This document shows positions 34,282 through 41,659 of a DNA stretch of 64,000 bases, one piece after another. Under the pieces are notes generated by a model that worked only from the letters and a program-made list of their open reading frames with translations, had not been told where the DNA came from and searched no databases. Each line of letters begins with the position of its first letter. Position 1 is the stretch's first letter. This stretch comes from Sphaerimonospora cavernae (GTDB lineage Bacteria; Actinomycetota; Actinomycetes; Streptosporangiales; Streptosporangiaceae): contig NZ_JBHMQT010000006.1 of assembly GCF_042435035.1 (NCBI RefSeq), positions 248,001 through 312,000 of the forward strand. The letters run 5' to 3'. A program made the translations under genes and the position numbers.

Positions 34282-34691
34282 CCGTAGCCGTTCCGTCCGG
34301 AGGCGGCGGCCTACCCGGTCGACCATCCGGGTCCGGCCTGGCAGACGTCATCGACACGATTCTGGACAAGGGCCTCGTCATCGACGCCTACGTCCGGGTA
34401 TCGCTCGTGGGCATCGAGATCCTGACCATCGACGCACGCATCGTCGTCGCGAGCGTGGACACCTACCTTCGATTCGCGGAGGCCGTGAACCGGCTGGATC
34501 TCTCGCAGACGCAGGACACCCTGCCGGAATTCCTGAGCGGCATGACCGAGGGGGTGGCGCGGGGCAAGTCGAAGGGAGTCGCCAAGGGCGTGCTCGAGGC
34601 GGCCGGAGAAAGACTGCAGGACTTCGTCTCCGGGCACACGGAGCAGGGCCAACCGGCGCCTCGTCCGCGCCGCCGACGGGAGGGGAGCTGA
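34278..34691 (+). CDS. gvpA: major gas vesicle structural protein GvpA
   Basis: The rib-forming protein of the vesicle shell, 137 residues. The GvpA core is clear at residues about 18-75: GLADVIDTILDKGLVIDAYV, then RVSLVGIEILTIDARIVVAS and VDTYLRFAEAVNRLDL. A 60-residue C-terminal extension rich in Lys, Gly and Arg follows, as in Streptomyces proteins and unlike the 70-residue cyanobacterial form. ATG 34278 overlaps the previous stop. The other GvpA-fold paralogues in the operon are at 36330 (gvpJ) and 37617 (gvpS). Confidence 0.9.
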   Translation: MTVAVPSGGGGLPGRPSGSGLADVIDTILDKGLVIDAYVRVSLVGIEILTIDARIVVASVDTYLRFAEAVNRLDLSQTQDTLPEFLSGMTEGVARGKSKGVAKGVLEAAGERLQDFVSGHTEQGQPAPRPRRRREGS

Positions 34692-34692
34692 G

Positions 34693-35631
34693 ATGTCGGG
34701 CCACACCGAGACGTCAGGCCACATGTCGGGCCGGGCCAGGGCGTCATCGGGAGCGGCGTCCCGAGCCACCGAGCCTCGAGTCGCCGAGTCCCGAGGCGCC
34801 GAGTCCCGAACCGCCGAGTCCCGAAGCGGCGCGCCCCAAGCGACCGCATCCGCGACCGCCCGTGCCGCCGACCGGCCCGCGGCCTCCCCGCACAACCTCG
34901 CGTGCTACGTCTACGGCATCGTGCCCGAGGACGTCGAGATCAGCCCGGACGCCGTCGGCGTCGGAGACCCGCCCAACCGGGTCAAGATCGTACGGCACGG
35001 TGAGATCGCCGCACTGATCAGCGACGTGGACGTGAACCGCCCCCTTGGCCGGGCGCAGGACCTCGTGGCCCACGAAGAGCTCCTGGACGCCGCCGCCACC
35101 GAGGTGCCCGTGCTGCCGCTTCGCTTCGGCGCCGTGCTGACGACTCCCGACGCGGTCGTCGAGGAACTGCTCACCCCGCATCACGACCAGTTCGCCACCG
35201 CCCTCCAGCAGATCGAGGGCCGCGTGCAGTACGTCGTCAAGGCCCGTTACGCGGAACGCCCGATCCTGATGGCGGTGCTGGCCGAGAACGTCGAGGCCAG
35301 ACGGCTGCGCGACCGGATCCGCGACCTGCCGGAGGACGCCACCCGCCCCGAGCGCATCCGGCTCGGGGAGGTGATCACTCAGGCGATCGAGGTCAAGCGG
35401 GAGGCCGACACCCAGCGGCTGGTCGATCACTTCGCCTCCTGTACGGCGGCCGCCAACATCCGGGAGCCGACGCACGAGCGAGACGCCGCCCACGTCGCGT
35501 TCCTGGTGGAGACCGACCGCGTCCCCGACGTCGAGCGCACGCTGGACGAACTGCGCCGTGACTGGTCGGACCTCGTCGAGGTGCGCGTGCTCGGTCCCAT
35601 GGCGCTGTACGACTTCGTCACCACGGGATGA
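34693..35631 (+). CDS. gvpF: gas vesicle protein GvpF (GvpF/L family)
   Basis: A 312-residue accessory protein that interacts with GvpA during nucleation. The first 65 residues are a low-complexity tail with repeated ESR-type units encoded by near-identical 15-bp repeats (34780-34830). The GvpF/L domain follows: NLACYVYGIVPEDVEI, ALISDVDVNRPLGRAQDLVA, HEELLDAAATEVPVLPLRFG, VVKARYAERPILMAVLA and the closing LVEVRVLGPMALYDFV. ATG 34693, one base after the gvpA stop. The Ser/Ala/Arg tail is unusual for the family. Confidence 0.88.
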   Translation: MSGHTETSGHMSGRARASSGAASRATEPRVAESRGAESRTAESRSGAPQATASATARAADRPAASPHNLACYVYGIVPEDVEISPDAVGVGDPPNRVKIVRHGEIAALISDVDVNRPLGRAQDLVAHEELLDAAATEVPVLPLRFGAVLTTPDAVVEELLTPHHDQFATALQQIEGRVQYVVKARYAERPILMAVLAENVEARRLRDRIRDLPEDATRPERIRLGEVITQAIEVKREADTQRLVDHFASCTAAANIREPTHERDAAHVAFLVETDRVPDVERTLDELRRDWSDLVEVRVLGPMALYDFVTTG

Positions 35632-35702
35632 GGCAACCCCGAGATGAGGCGCCACGGGATGAGGCGCAGAAGACGATCCAAGCGTGCGAAGGAGGAGGAC
35701 AG

Positions 35703-35939
35703 GTGGGACTCTTCGGCTTGCTTTTCGGCTGGCCGCTCGCCCCCGTCCACGCCGTGGTCCGGCTCGGCGAGCTGATCCAGGAACAGGTCGAGCGCGAACT
35801 GCGTGACCCGGCGGCGGTGCGGCGACGCCTGGAGGCGATCGAGGAGGCCAGACGCGCGGGCGAGATTTCCGAAGAGGAGGAGGCGCGTGCCGTGGAAGAG
35901 GTGCTCCGGCTGATGGCCACCGGCCCGCGGAGAGGGTGA
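35703..35939 (+). CDS. gvpG: gas vesicle protein GvpG
   Basis: A 78-residue accessory protein: MGLFGLLFGWPLAPVHAVVR, LGELIQEQVERELRDPAAVR, RRLEAIEEARRAGEISEEEE and AVEEVLRLMA match the GvpG family over its whole length. GTG 35703 is preceded by GGAGGAGGACAG. A GTG/ATG further upstream in frame (35628) would overlap gvpF and is not needed. It lies 4 bp before gvpO. Confidence 0.9.
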   Translation: MGLFGLLFGWPLAPVHAVVRLGELIQEQVERELRDPAAVRRRLEAIEEARRAGEISEEEEARAVEEVLRLMATGPRRG

Positions 35940-35943
35940 TCCT

Positions 35944-36333
35944 ATGCCTCCCAGCCGACGATTCCGCTACGAAGACGAGGCCGAGCCGTACGGGCGCGGC
36001 GCCGCCTCGGGGGTGGTGACCGAGGAGGGCGACGAGCAGGTCGACCGGCGGCGTGCCCGTGCACTCAACGCGGCGACGGCCGGGCGGGCCGGTGCGCGCT
36101 ACATAGCCGACCTGACCGGGAAGGTCCCGGAGGGCGTCACGCTGGTGGAGCCGATCGAGCACGGCTGGGTGGTGGGCGTGGAGGTGATCGAGGACCACCG
36201 GATCCCGTCGTCCGGCGACATCCTCGCCATCTATGAGGCGGAGATGGACGACACGGGGGACCTTCTGGCGTACCGCCGGACCCGGCGCTACCGGCGGGGC
36301 ACCGGAGACTGCGTCGAGGGCCTGCCACGATGA
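35944..36333 (+). CDS. gvpO: gas vesicle protein GvpO
   Basis: A 129-residue accessory protein. The conserved part is at residues about 55-115: VPEGVTLVEPIEHGWVVGVE, VIEDHRIPSSGDILAIYEAE, MDDTGDLLAYRRTRRYRRG. The N-terminal 45 residues are charged and variable. In Streptomyces clusters gvpO commonly comes first; here it lies between gvpG and gvpJ. ATG 35944; the stop overlaps gvpJ by 4 bp. Confidence 0.9.
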   Translation: MPPSRRFRYEDEAEPYGRGAASGVVTEEGDEQVDRRRARALNAATAGRAGARYIADLTGKVPEGVTLVEPIEHGWVVGVEVIEDHRIPSSGDILAIYEAEMDDTGDLLAYRRTRRYRRGTGDCVEGLPR

Positions 36334-36755
36334 GCGATCCGCGCGCCCGCCCGGTCCTGCGGGACTCCTATATGCCCGCCGCGCCCGCCGCGCGGGGGTC
36401 CGCCAACCTGGGCGACATTCTGGAGCGGGTCCTGGATCGGGGCATCGTGATCGCCGGTGATATCCGGGTGAACCTGCTGGACATCGAACTGTTGACGATC
36501 AAGCTGCGGCTGGTGATCGCGTCGGTGGACACGGCGCGTGAGCTCGGCATCGACTGGTGGGAGCACGATCCCTGGCTCACCGGGAAGAACCGTGAGCTGC
36601 TGGAGGAGAACCGGCGGCTGCGCGACCGCCTCGCCGCCGTCGAACAGCATTCCTCCCTGCCGAGATCCCCGGATTCGGAGCATCTGGCACCAGAACAGAC
36701 AGAGAGAACAGGTGAGGCGGGCCGACCGCGCGGAACGGAGCGGCATGGTGAGTGA
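36330..36755 (+). CDS. gvpJ: gas vesicle protein GvpJ (GvpA-like)
   Basis: A 141-residue GvpA-fold minor protein, probably at vesicle tips or nucleation sites. Core residues about 25-80: NLGDILERVLDRGIVIAGDI, RVNLLDIELLTIKLRLVIAS, VDTARELGIDWWEHDPWL. The WWEHDP segment is typical of actinobacterial GvpJ. A coiled-coil and polar tail follow. ATG 36330 overlaps gvpO, and the end overlaps the gvpL start by 11 bp. Confidence 0.88.
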   Translation: MSDPRARPVLRDSYMPAAPAARGSANLGDILERVLDRGIVIAGDIRVNLLDIELLTIKLRLVIASVDTARELGIDWWEHDPWLTGKNRELLEENRRLRDRLAAVEQHSSLPRSPDSEHLAPEQTERTGEAGRPRGTERHGE

Positions 36756-37620
36756 GCAGGGCGATCACGGCGATCACGGCGGTCAGGGCGTCTACCTGTA
36801 CGCGGTGACGGGTGATCCGGGCGAGGACGGCCGGCGGGAAGGGCTCACCGGCATTCTCGGCGAACCTGTCCAGGTGATCGGACACCGGGGGTTGCTCGCC
36901 CACGTCAGCCGGGTGCCGCTGGACAGGTTCGGCGAGGAGCCGCTGCGCCGCCACCTGGAGGACCTGGACTGGGTCGAAGGGGTGGCCCGAGCCCACCACC
37001 ACGTGGTGGAGACCCTCGCGGACGACGTGCCGACGGCGCCGGTGCGACTGGTCACCGTGTACCACGGCGAGGCGCAGGTGCGTGACCTGCTCGACCGCCG
37101 GCACGATGACTTCACCGCCGTGCTGTCGTGGGTCGCCGGGCGCCGGGAATGGGGCGTCAAAGCCTATGTGAACCCCGCCACCGCGGCGTCCGAGCCCGGC
37201 GGGAGCAGCGGCGAACCAGGCCCGGGTGGTGGCTCGGTCGCCGGCTCAGGCAGTGAATCCGGCGGCAGTCCGGGCACCGCCTATCTCCGGCGGCGCAAGG
37301 CGTCGCTGCACAGTCGGCAGGACCTGTGGCGGGCGGCGGCCGAACGGGCCGAGCGGCTGCACGCCGCGCTGGAGACCGTCGCGGTGGCCGGACGCCGCCA
37401 CCGCCCGCAGGACCCGCGCCTGTCCGGCAGGACCGACTGGATGGTGCTCAACGGCGCCTACCTGGTGGACGCGGACCGGGAGGAGGAGTTCGCCGCCGTG
37501 CCGGCCCCCTTCCGGGAGCAGGGGTTCATCGTGGAGCTCACCGGGCCCTGGGCGCCCTACTCCTTCACGGACACGTCTATTGGGGCGACCACGGAGGCGC
37601 CCACGGAGGCATCGCCATGA
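36745..37620 (+). CDS. gvpL: gas vesicle protein GvpL (GvpF/L family)
   Basis: A 291-residue paralogue of the GvpF at 34693. Landmarks: GVYLYAVTGDPGEDGRREGL, LLAHVSRVPLDRFGEEPLRR, VARAHHHVVETLADDVPTAP, WGVKAYVNP and the closing GFIVELTGPWAPYSF. A Gly/Ser-rich insertion (about residues 150-175) separates the two halves. Start ATG 36745 (or GTG 36748) lies inside the gvpJ end. Its stop overlaps gvpS by 4 bp. Confidence 0.87.
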   Translation: MVSEQGDHGDHGGQGVYLYAVTGDPGEDGRREGLTGILGEPVQVIGHRGLLAHVSRVPLDRFGEEPLRRHLEDLDWVEGVARAHHHVVETLADDVPTAPVRLVTVYHGEAQVRDLLDRRHDDFTAVLSWVAGRREWGVKAYVNPATAASEPGGSSGEPGPGGGSVAGSGSESGGSPGTAYLRRRKASLHSRQDLWRAAAERAERLHAALETVAVAGRRHRPQDPRLSGRTDWMVLNGAYLVDADREEEFAAVPAPFREQGFIVELTGPWAPYSFTDTSIGATTEAPTEASP

Positions 37621-37862
37621 CGATCGAAAGCGGCAGGGGAGCGGCGTTGGCGGCCGAGGGACGCCTGCCGCCCGAACGTGTGGCGCTGGTCGACCTGCTC
37701 GACCGGCTGCTGTCGGGCGGTGTCGTGGTCGCGGGCGACCTGGTCCTGTCCATCGCGGACATCGATCTCGTACGGATCTCCCTGCGTGCACTGATCGCGT
37801 CCGTACGGGAGGCCGATGTCGTCGGCGGATACGAGGAGCGGGAGCATGAGCCGTATCGATGA
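37617..37862 (+). CDS. gvpS: gas vesicle protein GvpS (GvpA-like)
   Basis: An 81-residue GvpA-fold minor protein: VALVDLLDRLLSGGVVVAGD, LVLSIADIDLVRISLRALIA, SV. The short C-terminus and VVVAGD/ADIDLV pattern separate it from GvpA and GvpJ. ATG 37617 overlaps the gvpL stop, and its own stop lies 17 bp inside gvpK. Confidence 0.88.
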   Translation: MTIESGRGAALAAEGRLPPERVALVDLLDRLLSGGVVVAGDLVLSIADIDLVRISLRALIASVREADVVGGYEEREHEPYR

Positions 37863-38211
37863 CGACCGCTGTGACAGCCGGTGGGACGACCGCTACGACG
37901 ACCGGTGGGACGGCGAACGGGAGCCGACGACCCAGTGGCGGCTCAACACCGACCCGGAGGCGGTCGAGCGTGACCTGAGCCGCCTGGTCCTCACGCTGGT
38001 GGAGCTCCTCCGGCAGCTCGTCGAGCGCCAGTGCATCAGGCGGATGGACCAGGGCGACCTGTCCGACGAGCAGATCGAGACGCTCGGCCTGACGCTGATG
38101 CGCCTGGAGGGGGCGATGACCGAGCTGTGCGACCGCTTCGGGCTGTCCCTCAGCGATCTCAACCTGGATCTCGGGCCCCTCGGCACCCTGCTGCCGACTG
38201 ACTATCACTAG
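37846..38211 (+). CDS. gvpK: gas vesicle protein GvpK
   Basis: A 121-residue accessory protein. Conserved part from about residue 32: RLNTDPEAVERDLSRLVLTL, VELLRQLVERQCIRRMDQGD, LSDEQIETLGLTLMRLEGAM, FGLSLSDLNLDLGPLGTLL. The N-terminus is a short Asp/Arg repeat. ATG 37846. It is the last gene of the operon; no gvpN (ring ATPase) or gvpC is present in the cluster. Confidence 0.9.
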   Translation: MSRIDDDRCDSRWDDRYDDRWDGEREPTTQWRLNTDPEAVERDLSRLVLTLVELLRQLVERQCIRRMDQGDLSDEQIETLGLTLMRLEGAMTELCDRFGLSLSDLNLDLGPLGTLLPTDYH

Positions 38212-38306
38212 GTGAAGGTCCGGGCGATGCGGGTGCGGCTGACGTATGCGGACGCGTCGGCGGAGATCATTGTGAGCCGTTCGTCGCCGGCATCCGTAAT
38301 AGGGGC

Positions 38307-38777
38307 ATGAGGATTTCGCGAATCGTGCCGTCGGTGGCACTCATCTTGGTCGTGAGCGGCGGTACGGCACTGCCGACGCATGCCGCGAGCGCTCAGGAGA
38401 GCGCACAGACGAGCGTACAGACGAGTGCGCAGGCGAACGGGCACAAGAAGGTGCTGGTGCAGCTCCGCGAGACGGGGGGCTTCGCCGGCATCGACGACCG
38501 CGTGACCGTGTACACCAACGGATGTGCGCGGTTCAGCCGCCGTCAGGCACCCCCGGTGAACAAGTGCCTGACCCGCGGGGAGATGCGCAAGCTCCGTGGC
38601 TACCTGAAGCATCTGCGCGTGGGCTGCTCCGAGAAGCAGCCGCAGGGAGCGGATTTCATCAAGTACACGCTCGCCTACCACGGGCACCGCGCCAGCCGCT
38701 ACACGTTGCCCCGCACGTGGAGCCCGGTCGTACGGCAGTTGGAGAAGACCCTCCAGAAGTACGCGGCCCCCGCCTGA
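38307..38777 (+). CDS. secreted emfourin-like protein (possible M4 protease inhibitor)
   Basis: A 156-residue exported protein. Signal peptide MRISRIVPSVALILVVSGGT ... THAASA, a Ser/Gln/Thr-rich spacer with QTS repeats, then a domain with VLVQLRETGGFAGIDDRVTV and later LEKTLQKYAAPA. The R-x-GGFAG-x-x-x-x-V strand is the hallmark of emfourin, a small inhibitor of M4 metallopeptidases, which is normally cytoplasmic and lacks a signal peptide. Two Cys pairs could form disulfides. The assignment rests mainly on that strand. It stands alone after the gas vesicle operon. Confidence 0.55.
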   Translation: MRISRIVPSVALILVVSGGTALPTHAASAQESAQTSVQTSAQANGHKKVLVQLRETGGFAGIDDRVTVYTNGCARFSRRQAPPVNKCLTRGEMRKLRGYLKHLRVGCSEKQPQGADFIKYTLAYHGHRASRYTLPRTWSPVVRQLEKTLQKYAAPA

Positions 38778-38806
38778 CGTTCCCCCTCCCAGGATGACTC
38801 GGTGAC

Positions 38807-38870
38807 GTTGCCAGATCTGGCGGGTTGCCAATCGCTGGCAACCCGCTGATTTTGGCAACTTTGCCAATCC
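38807..38870. repeat. left 64-bp flanking repeat of the AbiE-like cassette
   Basis: 58 of 64 bases match the direct repeat at 40996-41059. It contains three palindromes built on TTGCCA/TGGCAA: GCCAGATCTGGC, a hairpin GCGGGTTGCCA/TGGCAACCCGC with 5-nt loop, and TTGGCAA-CT-TTGCCAA. It lies 40 bp beyond the toxin stop. Confidence 0.85.
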
Positions 38871-38910
38871 CTCCGTCCGCTCATCACAGCAAGCCTGGCT
38901 CCGTTGGGCG

Positions 38911-39761
38911 CTAAGGGATCTGAGCCTCGACGAAAGCGGGCGCGAACAGGCGAACCCGACGTTCATCAAGGTCGCCGGCCAAGGCACGTGCAGCCATCTC
39001 GACACCAGGAGCGCGAGGAAACCCGAACTGGCCGCGCAGCAGCCGGCATCCTTCGGCCACCACATCATGAATTCGCTCTTCCTGAAGGAGCTTGTCGAAG
39101 ACGGAGCGTAGGTCCTCGGCCGCTGCCATCATCAGACGCAAGACGTCCCCGGCGTCCTTGTCGTTCAGACGGCCCGGGCGCGTGTCGGCGTCGTGGAGCC
39201 GGTCATCTTGAACGTCTTGGCGATCAGGAGTGCGGCCGGACCCGCAACGTTGACGGTGAGTACACGGTGATCGACGTAGGGTTCCAAACTCGGCACCCGT
39301 AGCGGCGAGTGATCGAAGAGGGTGGCTTCCAGGCCGGATACATGGCGGGCGGCCATCTTGGGATGAGGCGGGAGATGGGCACTGCGCTTGCCGATGCGAG
39401 GGGCGAGCGTCTTGGGGACGAGAAGATCGACCTCAACCGGATGGTTCTGATCGCCTATCTTCTCCATCCGAGTCCACAGTCCGGGCTGGTTCGGAATGGA
39501 CAGAGTGAAACCAGCCCCTCGCATGGCCTCGTCCAGTAAGGGCTCATCGGGTAAGAGCACGGGATTTATGCTCAGGTCGGCATCGCTGGTGTACGGGGAG
39601 CTCGCCAGAATTACATCAGCACTGCGTAGGTGAACCGCCTGTGCCCCCACCAGTACGATCGCCCGGGCGTGATCGCGAAGTGCTTGTAGTGCATCCAGGA
39701 GCACCCGGCGGGCGACTGTTGTCACCTCGGCAGGATTAACGCCTTCAGGGGTGCGTGGCAT
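38911..39761 (-). pseudogene. AbiEii-like nucleotidyltransferase toxin gene, frameshifted
   Basis: From ATG 39761 the reading frame gives MPRTPEGVNPAEVTTVARRV, VLVGAQAVHLRSADVILASS and PYTSDADLSINP (the D-A-D-L metal-binding motif of AbiEii-type nucleotidyltransferases), then GPAALLIAKTFK, and soon stops at 39165. A one-base change at about 39205 restores a continuous frame DRLHDADTRPGRLNDKDAGD, VLRLMMAAAEDLRSVFDKLL and on to the TAG at 38911, as in AbiEii homologues (about 283 residues). So the gene is intact except for a single missing base, by mutation or sequencing error. ATG 39761 has GAGGA upstream. Partner of the regulator at 39830. Confidence 0.7.
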
Positions 39762-39829
39762 AAAGGGGTCCTCAGAGTCGATAGCGCGACCTAGCCCACT
39801 TCATGCATGGGCTACGGCTGTGACCTGGG

Positions 39830-40954
39830 TCACTCTAGGGCATTAAGGTTCGGCAGGCGCCACGTTTTCTCATGGCTGCGCATGTGGTCGAGAACCGCCT
39901 CCCCGGTGTGCGGCAATCGGCCCGGGCCCGAAAGACAATCCAACGCGAGTTGACTCAACGCTACGTGTGGCAACCCATCGACGCCGCGACGCCCGACGAA
40001 TACTGCCATATCGGGAGGTTGAAGTAGCAGGACATCCGCCCCTTGAGCTACGGAAAAAAGATCGCGGCTGTTCGCGATGTTGGTCGCGACATTCGCGGAG
40101 GCGTAGAGCATCACCTGGCCGCCGATGGTCACTGGCGCCAGTTGCAACGCTGCAAGTGGCCCGGTAACAGCAAGTTCAGCGTGCAGTTCGCATTGCCCGC
40201 GCAACCAGTCGAGAAATCGATCCGTCCCATTCGATGCCAGAAAACCAGAAAAGCGACCAGACTTGAGTAATGTGGTCTCAGAGGCACGCAGCCGTACCAA
40301 GGCCTCCCAATCAACGTTGACGACTCCCCTGCCTCGGCGACGGATCAGACCTTCCTCCTGCAGGACGTCCAGCAGTCGGGAAACGTAAGCAGGGCTCAAG
40401 CCGGTGGCCTCGGTCAGTTCGCCGGCTCGGTAGGGAGGTTGTACGTCGACCAAGGCTCGGACCAGGCGGCCGGCTCGAGCACCGCTCAGTCCTCTTTTCT
40501 GACCGATGGCGCGCGGCCGCGGGTCACGTGTGGCGCCCTGAGCCTGAATCATCACAGCGGGCCGATTCATCCGGAATGAGATATTTCCCGTCAAGTCGAT
40601 GTAGCCGCAGCCCCAGCCGGACAACATTTCACGAGCGCGCGGACTGATCCACGGAGCGACGACCACGGCGGCGGCGTCCGGACGGAAGCGACGTATCAGG
40701 GAGACCCGCGGCAGCAGTTCTCGTTCCAGACGAGCAGGCGTCGGATCCGGGACGGCCGCCATCAGGGCACTCCCATGAGAGTCCGGTCCTTCGATCCCGA
40801 TCAGCGCGTCATATCCCAGGTCTCCAGCCTGGCCGGGCGCCTCCTCCACCTGCACGCTCCACTGTTCGCCCAGCAGATCGCGTAGTTCGTCGATCCCTCG
40901 ACGCAGAAGTCGGGCCGCGTCCTCGGCAGGCTCCCCCCCGTTGGTGCCGCTCAT
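39830..40954 (-). CDS. winged-helix regulator/antitoxin of the AbiE-like pair
   Basis: 374 residues. The N-terminal part (about 1-150, including CGYIDLTGNISFRMNRPAVM) resembles a restriction-fold or sensor domain found in AbiEi-like antitoxins. A winged helix follows at about 150-220: RAGRLVRALVDVQPPYRAGE, LTEATGLSPAYVSRLLDVLQ, EEGLIRRRGRGVVNVDWEAL. The C-terminal part has LAVTGPLAALQLAP. Together with the nucleotidyltransferase gene 68 bp downstream it forms a toxin-antitoxin-type or phage-defence pair. ATG 40954 lies 41 bp from the right-hand palindromic repeat, a likely operator. GC content is clearly lower than that of neighbours, indicating transfer. Confidence 0.72.
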   Translation of the reverse strand: MSGTNGGEPAEDAARLLRRGIDELRDLLGEQWSVQVEEAPGQAGDLGYDALIGIEGPDSHGSALMAAVPDPTPARLERELLPRVSLIRRFRPDAAAVVVAPWISPRAREMLSGWGCGYIDLTGNISFRMNRPAVMIQAQGATRDPRPRAIGQKRGLSGARAGRLVRALVDVQPPYRAGELTEATGLSPAYVSRLLDVLQEEGLIRRRGRGVVNVDWEALVRLRASETTLLKSGRFSGFLASNGTDRFLDWLRGQCELHAELAVTGPLAALQLAPVTIGGQVMLYASANVATNIANSRDLFSVAQGADVLLLQPPDMAVFVGRRGVDGLPHVALSQLALDCLSGPGRLPHTGEAVLDHMRSHEKTWRLPNLNALE

Positions 40955-40995
40955 GGCTCCAGCATGTCACGGGCACGGTCGCGGACGCGAGCAAA

Positions 40996-41059
40996 GTTGC
41001 CAGATCTGGCGAGTTGCCAATCGTTGGCAACTCGCTGTTTTTGGCAATTTTGCCAACCC
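40996..41059. repeat. right 64-bp flanking repeat of the AbiE-like cassette
   Basis: A direct copy of 38807-38870 with six differences. The central hairpin here is GCGAGTTGCCA/TGGCAACTCGC: a G-C pair of the left copy is replaced by A-T, so pairing is kept. It is placed directly upstream of the winged-helix gene and is followed by a run of nine C residues. Confidence 0.85.
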
Positions 41060-41260
41060 CCCCCCGCCGCAGGGCGCCCTGGACCACGTCGTACGGCCCC
41101 AAGCGGGGGCTTCCGGTGCGGGCCGTGGCGATACCCACCCGATCACGGCCGGGAAATTTTCTCGGCCTGATTCCGCAGAGGATGTAGAGGAAGCCGGGGT
41201 GTGCTTCGACCTACGGGTGAGAGCCTCGGAGAGGCCCCGCACGGACAGGGAGACGATCTC

Positions 41261-41659
41261 ATGAAGTACATGTTGCTGATGCAGTTCAGCGAGCAGACCG
41301 GCCTGCCGCCGATCGAGACCTGGCCGCAGGAGGACGTCAAGGCCCACATCCAGTTCATGCGCGACGTGGACAAGAAGTTCGTCGACGCCGGGGAACTCGT
41401 GGACGCGCAGGGGCTGGCGATGCCGGACCAGGCCAGGATCGTGCGGGCCGACGGGGTCGGCTCCCCCGTCGTCACGGATGGCCCGTACCCGGAGACGAAG
41501 GAGTTCCTGGTCGGTTACTGGATCGTCGATGTCGAGAGCCAGGAGCGGGCGGTGGAGCTCGCGGCGTACGTCTCGGCCGCACCCGGCCCCGGCGGCAGGC
41601 CGCTGAACATGCCGATCGAGGTGCGCCAGGTGATGTCGGCCCCGCCGGCTGAGCTGTGA
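41261..41659 (+). CDS. YciI/DGPF-domain protein
   Basis: A 132-residue dimeric ferredoxin-like protein: MKYMLLMQFSEQTGLPPIET, VDKKFVDAGELVDAQGLA, and VVTDGPYPETKEFLVGYWIV, which carries the DGPY/F motif. Members of this family are encoded beside ECF42 sigma factors, as here. Possible small-molecule sensor or enzyme; function unproven. ATG 41261. Its TGA overlaps the GTG of the sigma gene by 4 bp, implying coupled translation. Confidence 0.88.
   Translation: MKYMLLMQFSEQTGLPPIETWPQEDVKAHIQFMRDVDKKFVDAGELVDAQGLAMPDQARIVRADGVGSPVVTDGPYPETKEFLVGYWIVDVESQERAVELAAYVSAAPGPGGRPLNMPIEVRQVMSAPPAEL

Noticed and set aside
38807..41059. Insertion sequence or transposon bounded by the 64-bp repeats
   Set aside because: The repeats are direct, no transposase or integrase lies between them, and no target-site duplication was seen; a cassette with regulatory repeats fits better.
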